DNA from: Bacillus sp. P14.5
Lineage (GTDB): Bacteria > Bacillota > Bacilli > Bacillales > Bacillaceae_B
Direction of reading: 5' to 3'
Length of the DNA: 64,000 bases
NCBI RefSeq assembly: GCF_003316765.1
Contig: NZ_NIJF01000116.1
Span: forward strand, 1 to 64,000
Shown here: positions 45,168 to 55,258 of the stretch, piece after piece
Numbering within the stretch: the stretch's first letter is position 1
How the letters are laid out: every line of letters starts with the position of its first letter
Made by a program: the position numbers and the translations under genes
The notes under the pieces: generated by a model
Databases searched by the model: none
Told to the model about the DNA's origin: nothing
The model's input: the letters and a program-made list of their open reading frames with translations, nothing else

Positions 45168-45962
45168 TTACTCTTCCAGGTATGTGTTTATAATTTCATC
45201 ATATTCGCCGCTGTCTCTCAGTTTTTGAAGGCCGCTGTTGATTTTTTCGAGAAGTTCCTGATTCTCTCCTTTGAGTATGGCGATTCCATATTGGTCACCG
45301 TTCAGGCGATCTCCAACAGTTTTTAACCCAAGATCTTTTGTTTTAATCTGATAAGCGATTACCGGGTAATCCTCAATCAGTACATCGGCATTTCCATTGG
45401 CAACTTCTTGGAACATCGACGGACTGTCATTGAATTGGCGGACTTCGGCTATGCCGACTTCCTCTTTCAATTCTTCAGCCTTATCGGCGCCTGTTGTACC
45501 ATTTTTAACGGCGACAGTTTTACCTTCTAAATCTTCAACAGATGTAATGTCGTTGTTATCTTCTGAAACAACAAGAGTCAATCCGGCATCAAAATATGGA
45601 TCGGAGAAATCCACTTTCTCTTTCCGTTCATCAGTGATACTCATTCCTGCAATCGCCACATCAAGCTGATCTGCCTGCAGTGCCGGGATGATTCCGCCAA
45701 AATCCATCGGTTTCAATTCAATTGAAAAGCCTTCTTCTTCGGCAATAGCGTTGATAAGATCAATATCAATTCCTTTATAATCGCCGCCTTCTTCAAATTC
45801 GAACGGAGGATAAGTCGTATCCGTACCCACAGTGTATGTAGTGCCTCCGTCATCCCCGGATCCGCCTTCATCCCCGCCGTTATTTGCTGAGTTGTTCGTT
45901 CCGCACGCGGCAAGAACCAGCATCAAAGCCATCAAAAAGCTCACTATTTTTATTTTTTTCAT
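45168..45962 (-). CDS. Amino-acid-binding lipoprotein (SBP_bac_3 family)
   Basis: A 264-residue lipoprotein with lipobox LAACG (Cys about 20), a Gly/Ser/Asp-rich linker, and family-3 binding motifs: YTVGTDTTYPPFEFEEGGDY, GIDIDLINAIAEE and ITDERKEKVDFSDPYF. It is the first gene of the operon; ATG 45962 follows TTGGAGGGATTAG. The ligand is a polar amino acid (glutamine, cystine or arginine class); sequence does not decide which. Confidence 0.93.
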   Translation of the reverse strand: MKKIKIVSFLMALMLVLAACGTNNSANNGGDEGGSGDDGGTTYTVGTDTTYPPFEFEEGGDYKGIDIDLINAIAEEEGFSIELKPMDFGGIIPALQADQLDVAIAGMSITDERKEKVDFSDPYFDAGLTLVVSEDNNDITSVEDLEGKTVAVKNGTTGADKAEELKEEVGIAEVRQFNDSPSMFQEVANGNADVLIEDYPVIAYQIKTKDLGLKTVGDRLNGDQYGIAILKGENQELLEKINSGLQKLRDSGEYDEIINTYLEE

Positions 45963-46144
45963 CTAATCCCTCCAAGTATTTTTAGATAATTCTGTACTAT
46001 TACAATGTTAACAAAAGTTTACAGTGTAGTTCAAAGGATATGCTTTCTTTAACTCTTTAACGCGCTCAAAGAATCTCATGAAAAAGCTATTAATGTTAAA
46101 ATGGGAAATAGAGAAAATGGAGTAAATAGTGGAGGAGTGTTCTA

Positions 46145-47224
46145 ATGCTGATTCAATGTACAAAGAAACTGCTGGATGACCTGAAGGTCAGTGCCGAGGA
46201 ATCTTTTGAAGAAAATCCACTGTTTTCCTGGCATGCAAATATTATTAAGCTCGGACGCAAGAAGACGATTGTCCTGGTGAACGATCACACGAGATATTCA
46301 ATCGTGCTTTACGGCGTGAAAGCAAAGGACCTGAAAAATCTCAGCGGTCTGCTTATGGAATCGATTCGTGAGATTTTTAAGGCAGAAGGGGTTAAGCCGG
46401 AGATCATTGAGCAGTTCATACAACAATCAGGCGAAGCAGCTTTTACTAAAACCAAAGACAGAAAATCTGTAGCTAGAATGAACAGGGCTTGTGAAGATGT
46501 TTACTTCATGACCGATTTGATTGATGAGGAATCTATTGCTCAAGTTGATGTGAGTATGAAGATCAGCTCCATGCTGGCTGGGGTTGGGAAGGGTAAATAT
46601 ATAAATCCGAATGAGGAACTGTATAGAAGCTTGGAGGAAATGGCGGGACAACCTGTTTTTCATTCAGAAGCAGCCCAGTTAAAAGTAACCCTAAAGCTGG
46701 AGGATCATGCTGTTTGGCGGAGGATCACCATCCCGACGAACTATAATTTCAAGCAATTACACAATGTCCTGCAAATTGCTTTTAACTGGCAGAACAGCCA
46801 CCTATATGATTTCATGGTCAAATCGAAAGACCAAGGGGAGCCCCTGATGAACATTGTTTCTTATAGAGATGCTTTTAATGAAGAAAGCGAACTTCCGATG
46901 AAAATGGAAACCGAGGTTGAGCTGTCTCAATGTCTGGAAACAGCCATTCTCTACACCTACGACTTCGGAGACAATTGGCGGCATGAGATCCAGGTGGAAA
47001 ATGTGATTCAGGATTATAAAGTAAACTACCCAGTATGCACGGAAGGAGAAGGAAGTGCACCGCCAGAGGACGTAGGCGGTGTACCGGGCTTTGAAGAGTT
47101 TATACGTGTTATCAGCGATAAAAATCACCCTGAAAATGAGCACATGACAGGCTGGGGTGAAATGCAGGGGTATGAGACTTTCAATCTAAATGAGGTTAAT
47201 TGGATGCTCAAGAAGAAATTGTAG
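46145..47224 (+). CDS. Plasmid pRiA4b ORF-3-like protein with DUF6933-type N-domain
   Basis: A 359-residue soluble protein starting at ATG 46145 behind GGAGGAG. Residues 1-125 resemble DUF6933 (MLIQCTKKLLDDL, FSWHANIIKLGRKKTIVLVND). Residues ~175-355 match the pRiA4b ORF-3/IS1096 TnpR-like fold (KVTLKLEDHAVWRRI, FNWQNSHLYDF, YTYDFGDNWRHEI, PPEDVGGVPGFEEF). The fold is often found as a passenger or next to mobile DNA, but no IS ends were seen here. The function is unknown. Confidence 0.85.
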   Translation: MLIQCTKKLLDDLKVSAEESFEENPLFSWHANIIKLGRKKTIVLVNDHTRYSIVLYGVKAKDLKNLSGLLMESIREIFKAEGVKPEIIEQFIQQSGEAAFTKTKDRKSVARMNRACEDVYFMTDLIDEESIAQVDVSMKISSMLAGVGKGKYINPNEELYRSLEEMAGQPVFHSEAAQLKVTLKLEDHAVWRRITIPTNYNFKQLHNVLQIAFNWQNSHLYDFMVKSKDQGEPLMNIVSYRDAFNEESELPMKMETEVELSQCLETAILYTYDFGDNWRHEIQVENVIQDYKVNYPVCTEGEGSAPPEDVGGVPGFEEFIRVISDKNHPENEHMTGWGEMQGYETFNLNEVNWMLKKKL

Positions 47225-47333
47225 CCAGGGAGTTTGATTGAGGGCAAATGATTCTACACTCCGTTTGATAAAAGGAAAATATTCGACAGGGGCCGGCGTT
47301 TCAACAGCTGAGCCCCTGGAAAGGAGAAAAACC

Positions 47334-47492
47334 ATGTTAAACCTATTAAAAAAGCTGTCTCTGCAATCAAAATGTGCCATCTGTAAGCAGAAGCCGAAAC
47401 AGGCAGCAGTCTATTTCAATGATAGAGGACAGAAGGTGAAGGTCTGCGCCAAGTGTGTTCCTTATGCGGAGAGGCGGGCTTTTAGGAAGTAG
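47334..47492 (+). CDS. Small protein with two CxxC knuckles
   Basis: A 52-residue protein from ATG 47334 behind AAAGGAG. CAIC and CAKC about 26 residues apart form a likely zinc ribbon, flanked by Lys/Arg. It lies 110 bp after the pRiA4b-like gene. The family is unknown; zinc binding is inferred from the spacing. Confidence 0.6.
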   Translation: MLNLLKKLSLQSKCAICKQKPKQAAVYFNDRGQKVKVCAKCVPYAERRAFRK

Positions 47493-47880
47493 TTTGTTCT
47501 TGTCCTTTAGGTTTACTGGATGGCAGGGGGAGGAGTGTGATGGTGTGTGCCTCACTTTCGGTCACGAGCGTGAGATCTCAGCGGAGATAGGTATGAAGAG
47601 TGCCTCGCTTCGATCAGGAGTGAGAGAATTTGTATGAAATATGGATGAAGAGAGCTTCACGCGGGTCAAGAAATAGAGAAATCATTAGAGATATGTTCAA
47701 AGCAGTCCCTTTTAGCAGAAAAGGTTAGAGGGTCATCTTTTTAACCGCATCAACCATTTTTAGGTAGAAACATCACCCCGACCAAATTCCTATAGAAGGC
47801 AAGCGGAATAACCCCCAAAGACCCATCTTTCCAAAAAAGATTGATTAGTGAAAATTTTCATAGTACCTTATATATAAGTA
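47493..47880. other. Intergenic, no gene identified
   Basis: Contains a fragment of the GGGACTGTCCCTTTTAG element near 47702 and no convincing reading frame. Confidence 0.4.
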
Positions 47881-47883
47881 GTA

Positions 47884-48006
47884 TGATAGCGTTTGCATAA
47901 AGTGATAAGTCTGTGTAGTTGCCCTGGAATGAGGAGGTTTGCGCCTATTTGCGCAACCGGTTTCACAACTGCATTTGTTTTTGTGGGTTTGTGCAAACGG
48001 TTTCAT
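47884..48006 (+). promoter_or_regulatory. Catabolite (cre-like) site and two LacI-family operators upstream of the amylopullulanase
   Basis: TGATAGCGTTTGCA (47884-47897) fits the CcpA cre consensus TGWNANCGNTNWCA at 13 of 14 positions. TGCGCAACCGGTTTCACA (47950) and GTGCAAACGGTTTCAT (47991) share an AAMCGGTTTCA core and lie 41 bp apart, in the style of paired MalR-type operators. No LacI-family gene is adjacent, so a distant regulator is implied. Confidence 0.65.
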
Positions 48007-48033
48007 TAATAAAACTAAACAGGAGGAAAAGGG

Positions 48034-50556
48034 ATGCGGAGGAAACAGTTTCAAAGAATGACAGCAATCTTTTTATCATTCATTCTTGTAATCTCGATGT
48101 TCGCAGGATACATACCGGGGGCGAATGCAGAGACGGGAGACCGTTCTGTCAGCCTGTCTTATGAGCGGAGTGATGAGGAGTATGAAGGCTGGAATCTCTG
48201 GGTTTGGGGTACAGGGGTTCAGGATGACCAGATCGATTACACAGAAGTGAAGGACGGCAAAGCGATTTTCAATATAGCTGTCAGCCCTGATGTTGATGAA
48301 ATCGGTTTTGTTGTAAGAAAAGGAACGGACTGGTCGGAAAAGGATGTCGACGGTGACCGTTTTATTACATTGAATAAAAAAGATTCGATTACAAAGGTAC
48401 ATGTGAAGAGCGGAGAGATGGAGTTTCATAAGGTGCCGGATGGGTCCGGCCCAGTCGTTGAAGATGGCCAGGCCACTTTCTTTTTCCGTGACAAGGAGTT
48501 ATACGCACAAGGCTCAATGGATACGGTGGAAAAGGTAGAGCTGGAGATTCTGGGACAGCGATATGAAATGGAAGCGCAGCCGGAAAACGAGCGTTGGAGT
48601 TATACACTGCAAGACCTTCCTCAGGGAGAGCATCTCTACACGTATTTTGTTACTGTGAACGGTGAAACAACCGAGGTAACAGATCCTTATAATACGGTTG
48701 ACGGGCAGTCTGTCGTCACATACCAAGTGGCTGACTTCCAAGTTTCAGCGTCGGTTCAGCCAGAAGCGGTGAGCTACAATGAAAATGCGGTGGTTTCTGT
48801 TGATCTTGGAACAGACACAGAGGCGGATATCCGTGAAATGTATATGGATTTGACAGCCATCGGCGGGGAAGAAAAAGTCAGCATCGATCCGCAGCTGAAG
48901 GAGCTGGCGGTTGCTGTTGACCAGAAGGTGACAGCGGGTGTGAAGGCCCTGCCAATCACAGTGGTGGACGAATTTGGAAATACTCACAAAGCAGAGGCTT
49001 CCTTGGAAGTGAAGGCACGTACCTTCACGGGTGAAGAAGCGGACTTTGATTGGGATGAATCAGTCATTTACTTCATGCTGACGGACCGTTTTTTTGACGG
49101 AGACAGTTCAAACAATGATCCTTATGGAATCGGCTATGATACTTCCAAGAGCGGCACGTATCAGGGCGGCGATTTTAAAGGAGTCACGGAAAAATTAGAG
49201 TATCTTGATGAACTTGGAATCAACACGATCTGGCTGAGCCCGATCGTCGATAATATCGACTATGATGTCAGAAGTGAGAATCCGGATACTCCTTATTATG
49301 CTTACCATGGGTACTGGGCGGATAATTTCGGAGAGTTGAATCCTCATTTTGGTTCCATGGAAGATTTCCATGAATTGATCGATGAAGCGCATAACCGCGG
49401 AATCAAAATCATGGTGGATGTTGTGCTGAACCACTCAGGTTATGGATTGAAGGAAAGTGATGCCGGAACGACGGGTATTCCTAACTTCCCGACAGACGAA
49501 GATCGGGCACGCTTTGACGGCATGCTACGTGCCGGCGGCGATGATACGATCCGCGGCGAATTGTCAGGTCTGCCTGACTTCCTGACAGAGAACGCTGAGG
49601 TTCGTGACCAGATTGTTCAATGGCAGACTGATTGGATTGAAAAATCAACAACACCGAACGGCAATACGATTGATTATTTCCGTGTCGATACAGTCAAGCA
49701 TGTGGAAGATACGACATGGATGAAATTTAAAAATGAGTTAACGAAAGTAAAGCCTGACCATAAGATGATCGGTGAGGTCTGGGGAGCGAACGTGGACGAA
49801 GATTCCGGTTACCTGAATTCCGGAATGATGGATTCACTGCTCGACTTTGATTTTAAAAACCTGGCGAGGGAATTTGCGAATGGCAGTCTGACTGCGGTTG
49901 AGTCTAAGCTGGAAAGCCGTAATGGTGAAATTTCCAATGACGCAACACTTGGGCAGTTCCTCGGCAGCCATGACGAAGACCGTTTCCTTGAAGCAGTGGA
50001 AGGCGACCTTGGTAAATACCAGGTAGGTGCTTCACTGCAGCTGACGGCCAAAGGACAGCCGGTCATCTATTATGGTGAAGAGCTCGGCCTTCCTGGTAAA
50101 AATAATTACCCGGTTTATGATAACCGTCCGAATTTGCCTTGGGATGAAACGGAAGGAAACAAGGTGCTCTCGCATTATCAAAAAGTACTGGACTTCCGAA
50201 ACGCACATACGGATATTTTTGCTAAAGGCGAGCGGAGTAAAATCGCGGGCTCGGACAGTGAAAAATATCTTGTGTTCCAACGAAGCTATAATGAAGAAAA
50301 AGTATATATCGGGTTAAATACGGCAACCTCGGCCAAAGAAGCATCTGTGGACTTCAGGTTGGGAAATGCGGTCGTAACTGATCATTATTCTGACAAAACA
50401 TACACGACTTCTGAAAACGGAAAAGCGACAGTGACACTGCCGGCAATGGAAGACGGCGGAACGGCATTGTTCACGGTTGAAGGCGGTGCCCCTTCAGAAG
50501 AGCCGGGAGATGCCGGTGAGATTGCGGAAGATACGCTTCGCATCCACTATCAGTGA
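48034..50556 (+). CDS. Amylopullulanase, N-terminal alpha-amylase part, ending at an in-frame TGA
   Basis: ATG 48034 behind AGGAGG opens a frame that, ignoring TGA at 50554-50556, runs to 53589 (1851 residues). This part has 840 residues: a signal peptide (about 1-33, cut near GANA), a CBM41-like starch-binding domain (about 38-130), linker beta domains and a GH13 alpha-amylase barrel (about 345-700). Catalytic regions are DVVLNH, DYFRVD (nucleophile about Asp552), IGEVW (acid/base about Glu581) and GSHDED (about Asp647). A beta C-domain follows. This half would be a complete secreted alpha-amylase by itself. The TGA falls at the start of a second CBM41-like repeat, where the parallel repeat has Arg (CGA to TGA is one change). 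Confidence 0.9.
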   Translation: MRRKQFQRMTAIFLSFILVISMFAGYIPGANAETGDRSVSLSYERSDEEYEGWNLWVWGTGVQDDQIDYTEVKDGKAIFNIAVSPDVDEIGFVVRKGTDWSEKDVDGDRFITLNKKDSITKVHVKSGEMEFHKVPDGSGPVVEDGQATFFFRDKELYAQGSMDTVEKVELEILGQRYEMEAQPENERWSYTLQDLPQGEHLYTYFVTVNGETTEVTDPYNTVDGQSVVTYQVADFQVSASVQPEAVSYNENAVVSVDLGTDTEADIREMYMDLTAIGGEEKVSIDPQLKELAVAVDQKVTAGVKALPITVVDEFGNTHKAEASLEVKARTFTGEEADFDWDESVIYFMLTDRFFDGDSSNNDPYGIGYDTSKSGTYQGGDFKGVTEKLEYLDELGINTIWLSPIVDNIDYDVRSENPDTPYYAYHGYWADNFGELNPHFGSMEDFHELIDEAHNRGIKIMVDVVLNHSGYGLKESDAGTTGIPNFPTDEDRARFDGMLRAGGDDTIRGELSGLPDFLTENAEVRDQIVQWQTDWIEKSTTPNGNTIDYFRVDTVKHVEDTTWMKFKNELTKVKPDHKMIGEVWGANVDEDSGYLNSGMMDSLLDFDFKNLAREFANGSLTAVESKLESRNGEISNDATLGQFLGSHDEDRFLEAVEGDLGKYQVGASLQLTAKGQPVIYYGEELGLPGKNNYPVYDNRPNLPWDETEGNKVLSHYQKVLDFRNAHTDIFAKGERSKIAGSDSEKYLVFQRSYNEEKVYIGLNTATSAKEASVDFRLGNAVVTDHYSDKTYTTSENGKATVTLPAMEDGGTALFTVEGGAPSEEPGDAGEIAEDTLRIHYQ

Positions 50557-53500
50557 ACAGATAACAGCTACGAAAATCTCGGTCTATGGTTATGGGGAGA
50601 CGTTGAAACTCCTACAGAGAACTGGCCAGCAGGCGGAAAAGCTTTTGATGGGGTGACAGAGTACGGTGCGTACGTTGATGTGAAAATCAACAGCGATGCC
50701 CAGGAAGTCGGATTCCTCGTCTTGGACAGAACCAATGGTGATAAAGACGTCGGAGATAAAATCGTTGAACTTTCTTCTCCTGAACTGAATGAAGTCTGGA
50801 TAAAGGAAGGTTCTGACGAAGTCTTTTTATACGAACCGGCCGACCTGCCCGACAATACGGTGAGGATTTACTATGACCGTGAAAAGGATGACTATGAAGG
50901 CTGGGGCCTTTGGAACTGGGGCGATGTTGCCGCACCGTCAGACGGCTGGCCGAATGGAGCAGCGGATGCAGCGGGAATTGGCAAGTTTGGTGCGTATTAT
51001 GACATTGAACTTGCAGAGAATGCTTCACAAATCAATTTCCTTTTTGTGAACAAAAGCACTGGTGCCCAAACGGGAGATATGTCGTTTGAAATGCTGGATC
51101 AGTACAACACACTGTTTGTAAAAGAAGGTGAAGACAAGGTTTACACGGATCCTTATGGAGCAGGCAAGGCTTCTCTTTTATCAGGAGAAGTGCTTTCCGA
51201 GGAGCTGATTTCCCTTCGTTTTTCCAAGACAGAAGGATTGACGGCCGAAGAGTTGAAAAACAACATTTCGGTTGCGGATAAAGACGGAAATGAAGTAACC
51301 ATTTCAGATGTGACAGTGGAAGGGGAAGAGAAGGTCCACCTTCACGGCACGTTTGATATCGAGAAGCTTCCATACTCCGTTACTTACGGGGAACGCTCGG
51401 TAGAGGTGAAGTCAGGCTGGAAGTTGATCGATGAGATGTACGGCTATGACGGACAGTTAGGCGCAGAACTTCATAAGAAAGGTAACGCCACATTGAAGGT
51501 CTGGTCTCCAAAGGCGGATAACGTTTCTGTTGTTCTTTATGATAAAAAAGACCAGAATAAAGTGGTGAAAACCGTTGAGATGGAGAAAGGCGACCGCGGT
51601 GTCTGGTCTGTAACTCTTACGAAAAAGAACACTGGCGTTGCGAATCACAAGGGTTATTACTATCACTACAAGGTCACTCATGGTGAGGAAACAAAACTGG
51701 CGCTTGATCCTTATGCGCAGTCCATGGCAGCCTGGAGCAGCGAATCGGGAGACCCTGTAGGGAAAGCGGCAATCGTCGATGTTGCAAAGGTGGGTCCGAA
51801 GCTTGATTTTGCTGATATTCCTGGATATGAAAAGCGTGAGGACACAATCATCTACGAAGCACATGTACGTGACTTCACGTCCGATCCGAATATTGCAGAT
51901 GAGTTGAAATCCGAATTCGGCACATTCTCCGCCTTCGTGGAAAAATTGGATTACATTGAAGACCTGGGAGTTACCCATATCCAGCTGCTGCCGGTGATGA
52001 GCTACTACTTCAGCAATGAGTTTGAAAAAGATGAAAGAATGCTGGAATACGAATCAACCGACACGAACTACAACTGGGGATATGACCCGCAGAGCTACTT
52101 CTCTTTGACAGGCATGTATTCGGAAAAACCGGAAGACCCGGAAAAGAGAATCAAAGAGTTCAAAAAGTTGATTAAAGAGATTCATAAGCGCGACATGGGT
52201 GTGGTCCTTGATGTGGTCTACAACCATACCGCGCAGGTTTCAATTTTTGAAGACCTTGTACCAAATTACTATCACTTCATGGATGGTGATGGCACGCCGA
52301 GAACGAGCTTTGGCGGCGGACGTCTTGGCACGACGCATAAAATGTCCAGAAGAATTTTAGAAGACTCCATTATGCACTGGGTCAACGAGTACAAAGTCGA
52401 TGGTTTCCGTTTTGATATGATGGGCGACCACGACGCGGAAAGTATCCAGAGAGCATTTGATCAAGCGAAAAAGGTGAACCCGAATCTTGTGATGATCGGG
52501 GAAGGCTGGAGAACGTTTGCAGGAGATGAAGGCGAGCCGGTTCAAGCTGCCGACCAGGATTGGATGCAGCACACAGAAGCGGTCGGAAGCTTCTCCGATG
52601 AGTTCCGCAATGAGTTGAAGTCCGGTTTCGGAAGCGAAGGCCAGCCAAGGTTCCTGACGGGCGGCGCACGCAATATAGACCAGATTTTCGATAACATCAA
52701 AGCGCAGCCTCATAATTTTACAGCCGATCAGCCGGGTGACGTGGTGCAATATATCGCCGCTCATGACAACCTGACGCTGTATGATGTCATCGCGCAATCA
52801 ATTAAAAAAGACCCGGATGTCCCGGAAAATAACGTGGAGATTCATAAGCGTGTTCGAATCGGAAATGCGATGGTACTGACCTCGCAGGGTACGGCATTCA
52901 TCCATGCCGGCCAGGAATTCGGCCGTACCAAACAATGGAGAGCGGAAGCAGAAACGGATCCTTATAAGTCCACTTACATGACGGACGAAAATGGAACACC
53001 GTTCAAGTATCCGTATTTCATCCATGATTCCTACGATTCTTCAGACATCATCAACCGAATCGACTGGGAAAAAGCAACGAACGAAGAGCTGTACCCGGTG
53101 AATAACGTGACAAGAGAGTACACATCTGGATTGATCAAGCTGCGCCGCTCAACGGATGCCTTCCGTCTCGGTTCAAAAGAGCTGGTCGATTCCAATGTCA
53201 TATTGCTGGACGCTCCTGAAATCGGTGACCAGGATCTGCTGATCGCCTACCAGGCAAAAGCAACGAATGGCGAAGTGTATCACGTATTCATCAACGCGGA
53301 TTCTAAAGCCAGAACAGTGACTTTAGGAGAAGACTTGACCGGCGCATCGGTACTTGTCGACGGAGACGAAGCAGGTGTTGAGGAAGTTACCGAAAGAACA
53401 GGATTTGATTTGAAGGCGGACAGCATCTCTTTGGATCCTCTGACGACGGTTGTCGTTAAGGTTGGAGATGCTGAGGAAGAGGAAGAGAATCCGGGCAAGG

Positions 53501-53589
53501 GTGATGATAAGCACCGCTTTCCTTTTAAGAATTTCCTTATATATCTATGGAACAAATACTTCTCGAATTATTTTCCTTTTCAGCCTTGA
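50557..53589 (+). pseudogene. Amylopullulanase, C-terminal type I pullulanase part, cut off by the TGA
   Basis: The frame continues directly after TGA 50554. It encodes two CBM41-like domains (each with a YENLGLWLWGDV or YEGWGLWNWGDV start), a CBM48-like segment (LGAELHKKGNATLKVWSPKA), and a GH13 pullulanase barrel. This has the type I signature YNWGYDP, DVVYNHT, FRFDMM (about Asp1461 in fused numbering), GEGW (about Glu1490) and AAHDN (about Asp1578). The C-terminus is a hydrophobic, basic tail. The first in-frame start (GTG 50653) lies inside the second CBM41 and has no signal peptide, so this half could be exported only by readthrough. Coding sense is fully preserved, so the lesion is recent or bypassed. 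Confidence 0.85.
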
Positions 53590-53638
53590 GGGTCATTTTT
53601 GAACGCTGATGATAACAGGTGAAAGAAAGATTATTGTG

Positions 53639-53676
53639 GAAAGGGCATCTCTTTATGAGGTGCTCTTTTTAATGTA
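53639..53676 (+). terminator. Terminator of the amylopullulanase gene, abutting the IS
   Basis: AGGGCATCTC and GAGGTGCTCT form a stem with wobble pairs, followed by TTTTT. The insertion element's target duplication begins right after the T tract. Confidence 0.75.
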
Positions 53677-53782
53677 TAGGCTATGTTAAAGTTTAATGTT
53701 GTTTTAATAATAAATGAGAATTCCAATAGTATGGAATTCTCATTTATAGTGATTTCAATAAAGCATTTTAAGTTTGAGTTAC

Positions 53783-53911
53783 TCATTTACTTCGTTTTCT
53801 AAACTCTAAATTCTTTCTTTTAGTTGTTTTTTCTTTCTTGACTTGTTGAGCCTCATAGAAAGTCCCAGCCGCAAGAGAAAATGCAAACCACGCCCATAAT
53901 CACTCCATCAT
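53783..53911 (-). pseudogene. Second short passenger frame in the IS, with TGA at codon 4
   Basis: ATG 53911 overlaps the previous stop (ATGA). The frame reads MME, then TGA, then LWAWFAFSLAAGTFYEAQQVK and a basic tail to TGA 53783. It would be a small one-helix membrane protein if the TGA were TGG. Weak evidence; it may be chance. Confidence 0.3.
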
Positions 53912-54105
53912 AATCCGCTCTCAAAATATCTATTCTTGATTGTTACGGTTTTTTTGTTTTCTTCCTCCAATTCACTAAGCCTTCTTTCATTTTTCAATTC
54001 ATTGTTTCTTTTAGACTTTTGAAATTTATCTACTATCACTAAGAAAATAACAATCCAAAGAATAGATAAGATTACCCAAACAAAAATTAGTGATGACGAC
54101 CCCAT
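53908..54105 (-). CDS. Passenger: small one-helix membrane protein with coiled coil
   Basis: A 65-residue protein from ATG 54105 behind AAGGGGGA, 15 bp after the transposase stop. One membrane helix (about 5-27, LIFVWVILSILWIVIFLVIV) is followed by a basic segment and a charged coiled-coil stretch (NELKNERRLSELEEENKK). It lies inside the element and so moves with it. The function is unknown; such small proteins could modulate transposition or be cargo. Confidence 0.7.
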   Translation of the reverse strand: MGSSSLIFVWVILSILWIVIFLVIVDKFQKSKRNNELKNERRLSELEEENKKTVTIKNRYFESGL

Positions 54106-54120
54106 TGGATTTCCCCCTTA

Positions 54121-55170
54121 TTATTTCTTGAACTTAGATAACCTAAGATTATCATATGTTACACATATTGGTATTAAATTCCCTTTAATTATCATATCAT
54201 TGACTGTTACTTCGTTCAGTTGGTGTTGAATGCTCTCAAGCACTTGGAACCACGCAAGATAATTATCAAGATACTTTGTCGCCACACCATTAAAACGCTG
54301 TATCCATCCTTTCAGTCTACTGTGGTAATTGTTGACGTTTTGGATATGATAAAGCCCCTTTGTGCGGAACTTTCCGTTTGATTTGAACTGATAAATGGTC
54401 ATTCCATTGTCAGCAGCGTAGGTTCTGAACGCTCGCCAGGAGTCTGTACATAATACATTTTGAGATGAAAGTTTTTGACCAATCGCTTTGTCTAATTGCT
54501 CTGTTTTTATTCTGCCTACGCCAAGCGTTTTTGAGATTGTATATTTGTCCCGGTCTCTTGCCACTAATACACAGACCTGTTCCTTGCTGATGCCACGTTT
54601 CTTGGCTTTTCCACCACGTTTACGAGGTTTTCTTCCTGTGATTTTTTTCTGCCCTTTTTCAGAGTACAGGAAATAGGTCTCGTCCATTTCAACGATACCT
54701 TGAAAATTATCTACTTCAATTTGCTTTAGTGCTGACAATAGTTTGTGTCTCCAGTAAAAAAGTGTGACGTGGGTTACCCCTTTGACCAATTTGGCTGACT
54801 TACGGAGGGACTGCCCATCAATCATACATTCTATGAATTTTATCCACTTATTCATACGCCGAGTTCTATAAAGTGCGGTGTTTGTTAAATCAGTGAAAGT
54901 TGAAGCACAAGATTTACAACGATACCGTTGTTTCTTTACTTCATCACCATCTACAAGGGTGATGTATTTACCAAATCTGACAACGTGTTTGGATTGGCAG
55001 CGAGGGCAAGTGTATCCCTGTTTATATTTTCGTTCTGAAATCTCTTGAAGAGCGTTTCCTGTTGAAGATGATGCAGTGAGAGCATCTATAAGAAATGCCC
55101 GCAGCCTTTGTTTTTCTGCCGGATTTAATTTCTGTATCTCTTTTAAGATATCTGTCGCTCTCACTGTCAT
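54121..55170 (-). CDS. IS1595-family transposase
   Basis: A 349-residue transposase. I take ATG 55170 behind AGGTTGGTG; an upstream in-frame start extends into the terminal repeat region. The N-terminal zinc ribbon has CPRCQS and CKSCAS (about 53-88). The DDE-type core has EMDETYF (first Asp), CTDSWRAF (second Asp) and the NNYHSRLKGWIQRFNGVA block typical of IS1595 (Asn/His variant of the third position). A basic GRKPRKRGGKAKKRG stretch lies after the first Asp. The gene appears intact. Confidence 0.93.
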   Translation of the reverse strand: MTVRATDILKEIQKLNPAEKQRLRAFLIDALTASSSTGNALQEISERKYKQGYTCPRCQSKHVVRFGKYITLVDGDEVKKQRYRCKSCASTFTDLTNTALYRTRRMNKWIKFIECMIDGQSLRKSAKLVKGVTHVTLFYWRHKLLSALKQIEVDNFQGIVEMDETYFLYSEKGQKKITGRKPRKRGGKAKKRGISKEQVCVLVARDRDKYTISKTLGVGRIKTEQLDKAIGQKLSSQNVLCTDSWRAFRTYAADNGMTIYQFKSNGKFRTKGLYHIQNVNNYHSRLKGWIQRFNGVATKYLDNYLAWFQVLESIQHQLNEVTVNDMIIKGNLIPICVTYDNLRLSKFKK

Positions 55171-55258
55171 CACCAACCTATATTTGATACATTCATTATA
55201 GAACAAATGTTCTTGAAATTCAAATATCAACATTATCCTTTAACATAGCCAATGTATA

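Larger units (their letters stand above)
53679..55250 (-). mobile_element. Complete IS1595-family insertion element (1572 bp)
   Basis: Terminal inverted repeats are 23 bp with two mismatches (53679-53701 and 55228-55250), beginning GGCTATGTTAAAG. An 8-bp direct repeat AATGTATA flanks it exactly (53671-53678 and 55251-55258). IS1595-family elements make 8-bp duplications. It holds a transposase and one or two short passenger frames on the minus strand, and a hairpin AATGAGAATTCC/GGAATTCTCATT near 53714-53745 that can end their transcript. The clean ends indicate a recent insertion, at the terminator of the amylopullulanase gene. Confidence 0.95.

Noticed and set aside
46145-47224. IS1096-type mobile element around the pRiA4b ORF-3-like gene
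   Set aside because: No terminal inverted repeats, target duplication or transposase flank it.
50554-50600. Selenocysteine at the TGA of the amylopullulanase
   Set aside because: No SECIS-like hairpin is evident just downstream, the parallel repeat has Arg, and GH13/CBM41 enzymes have no known Sec.
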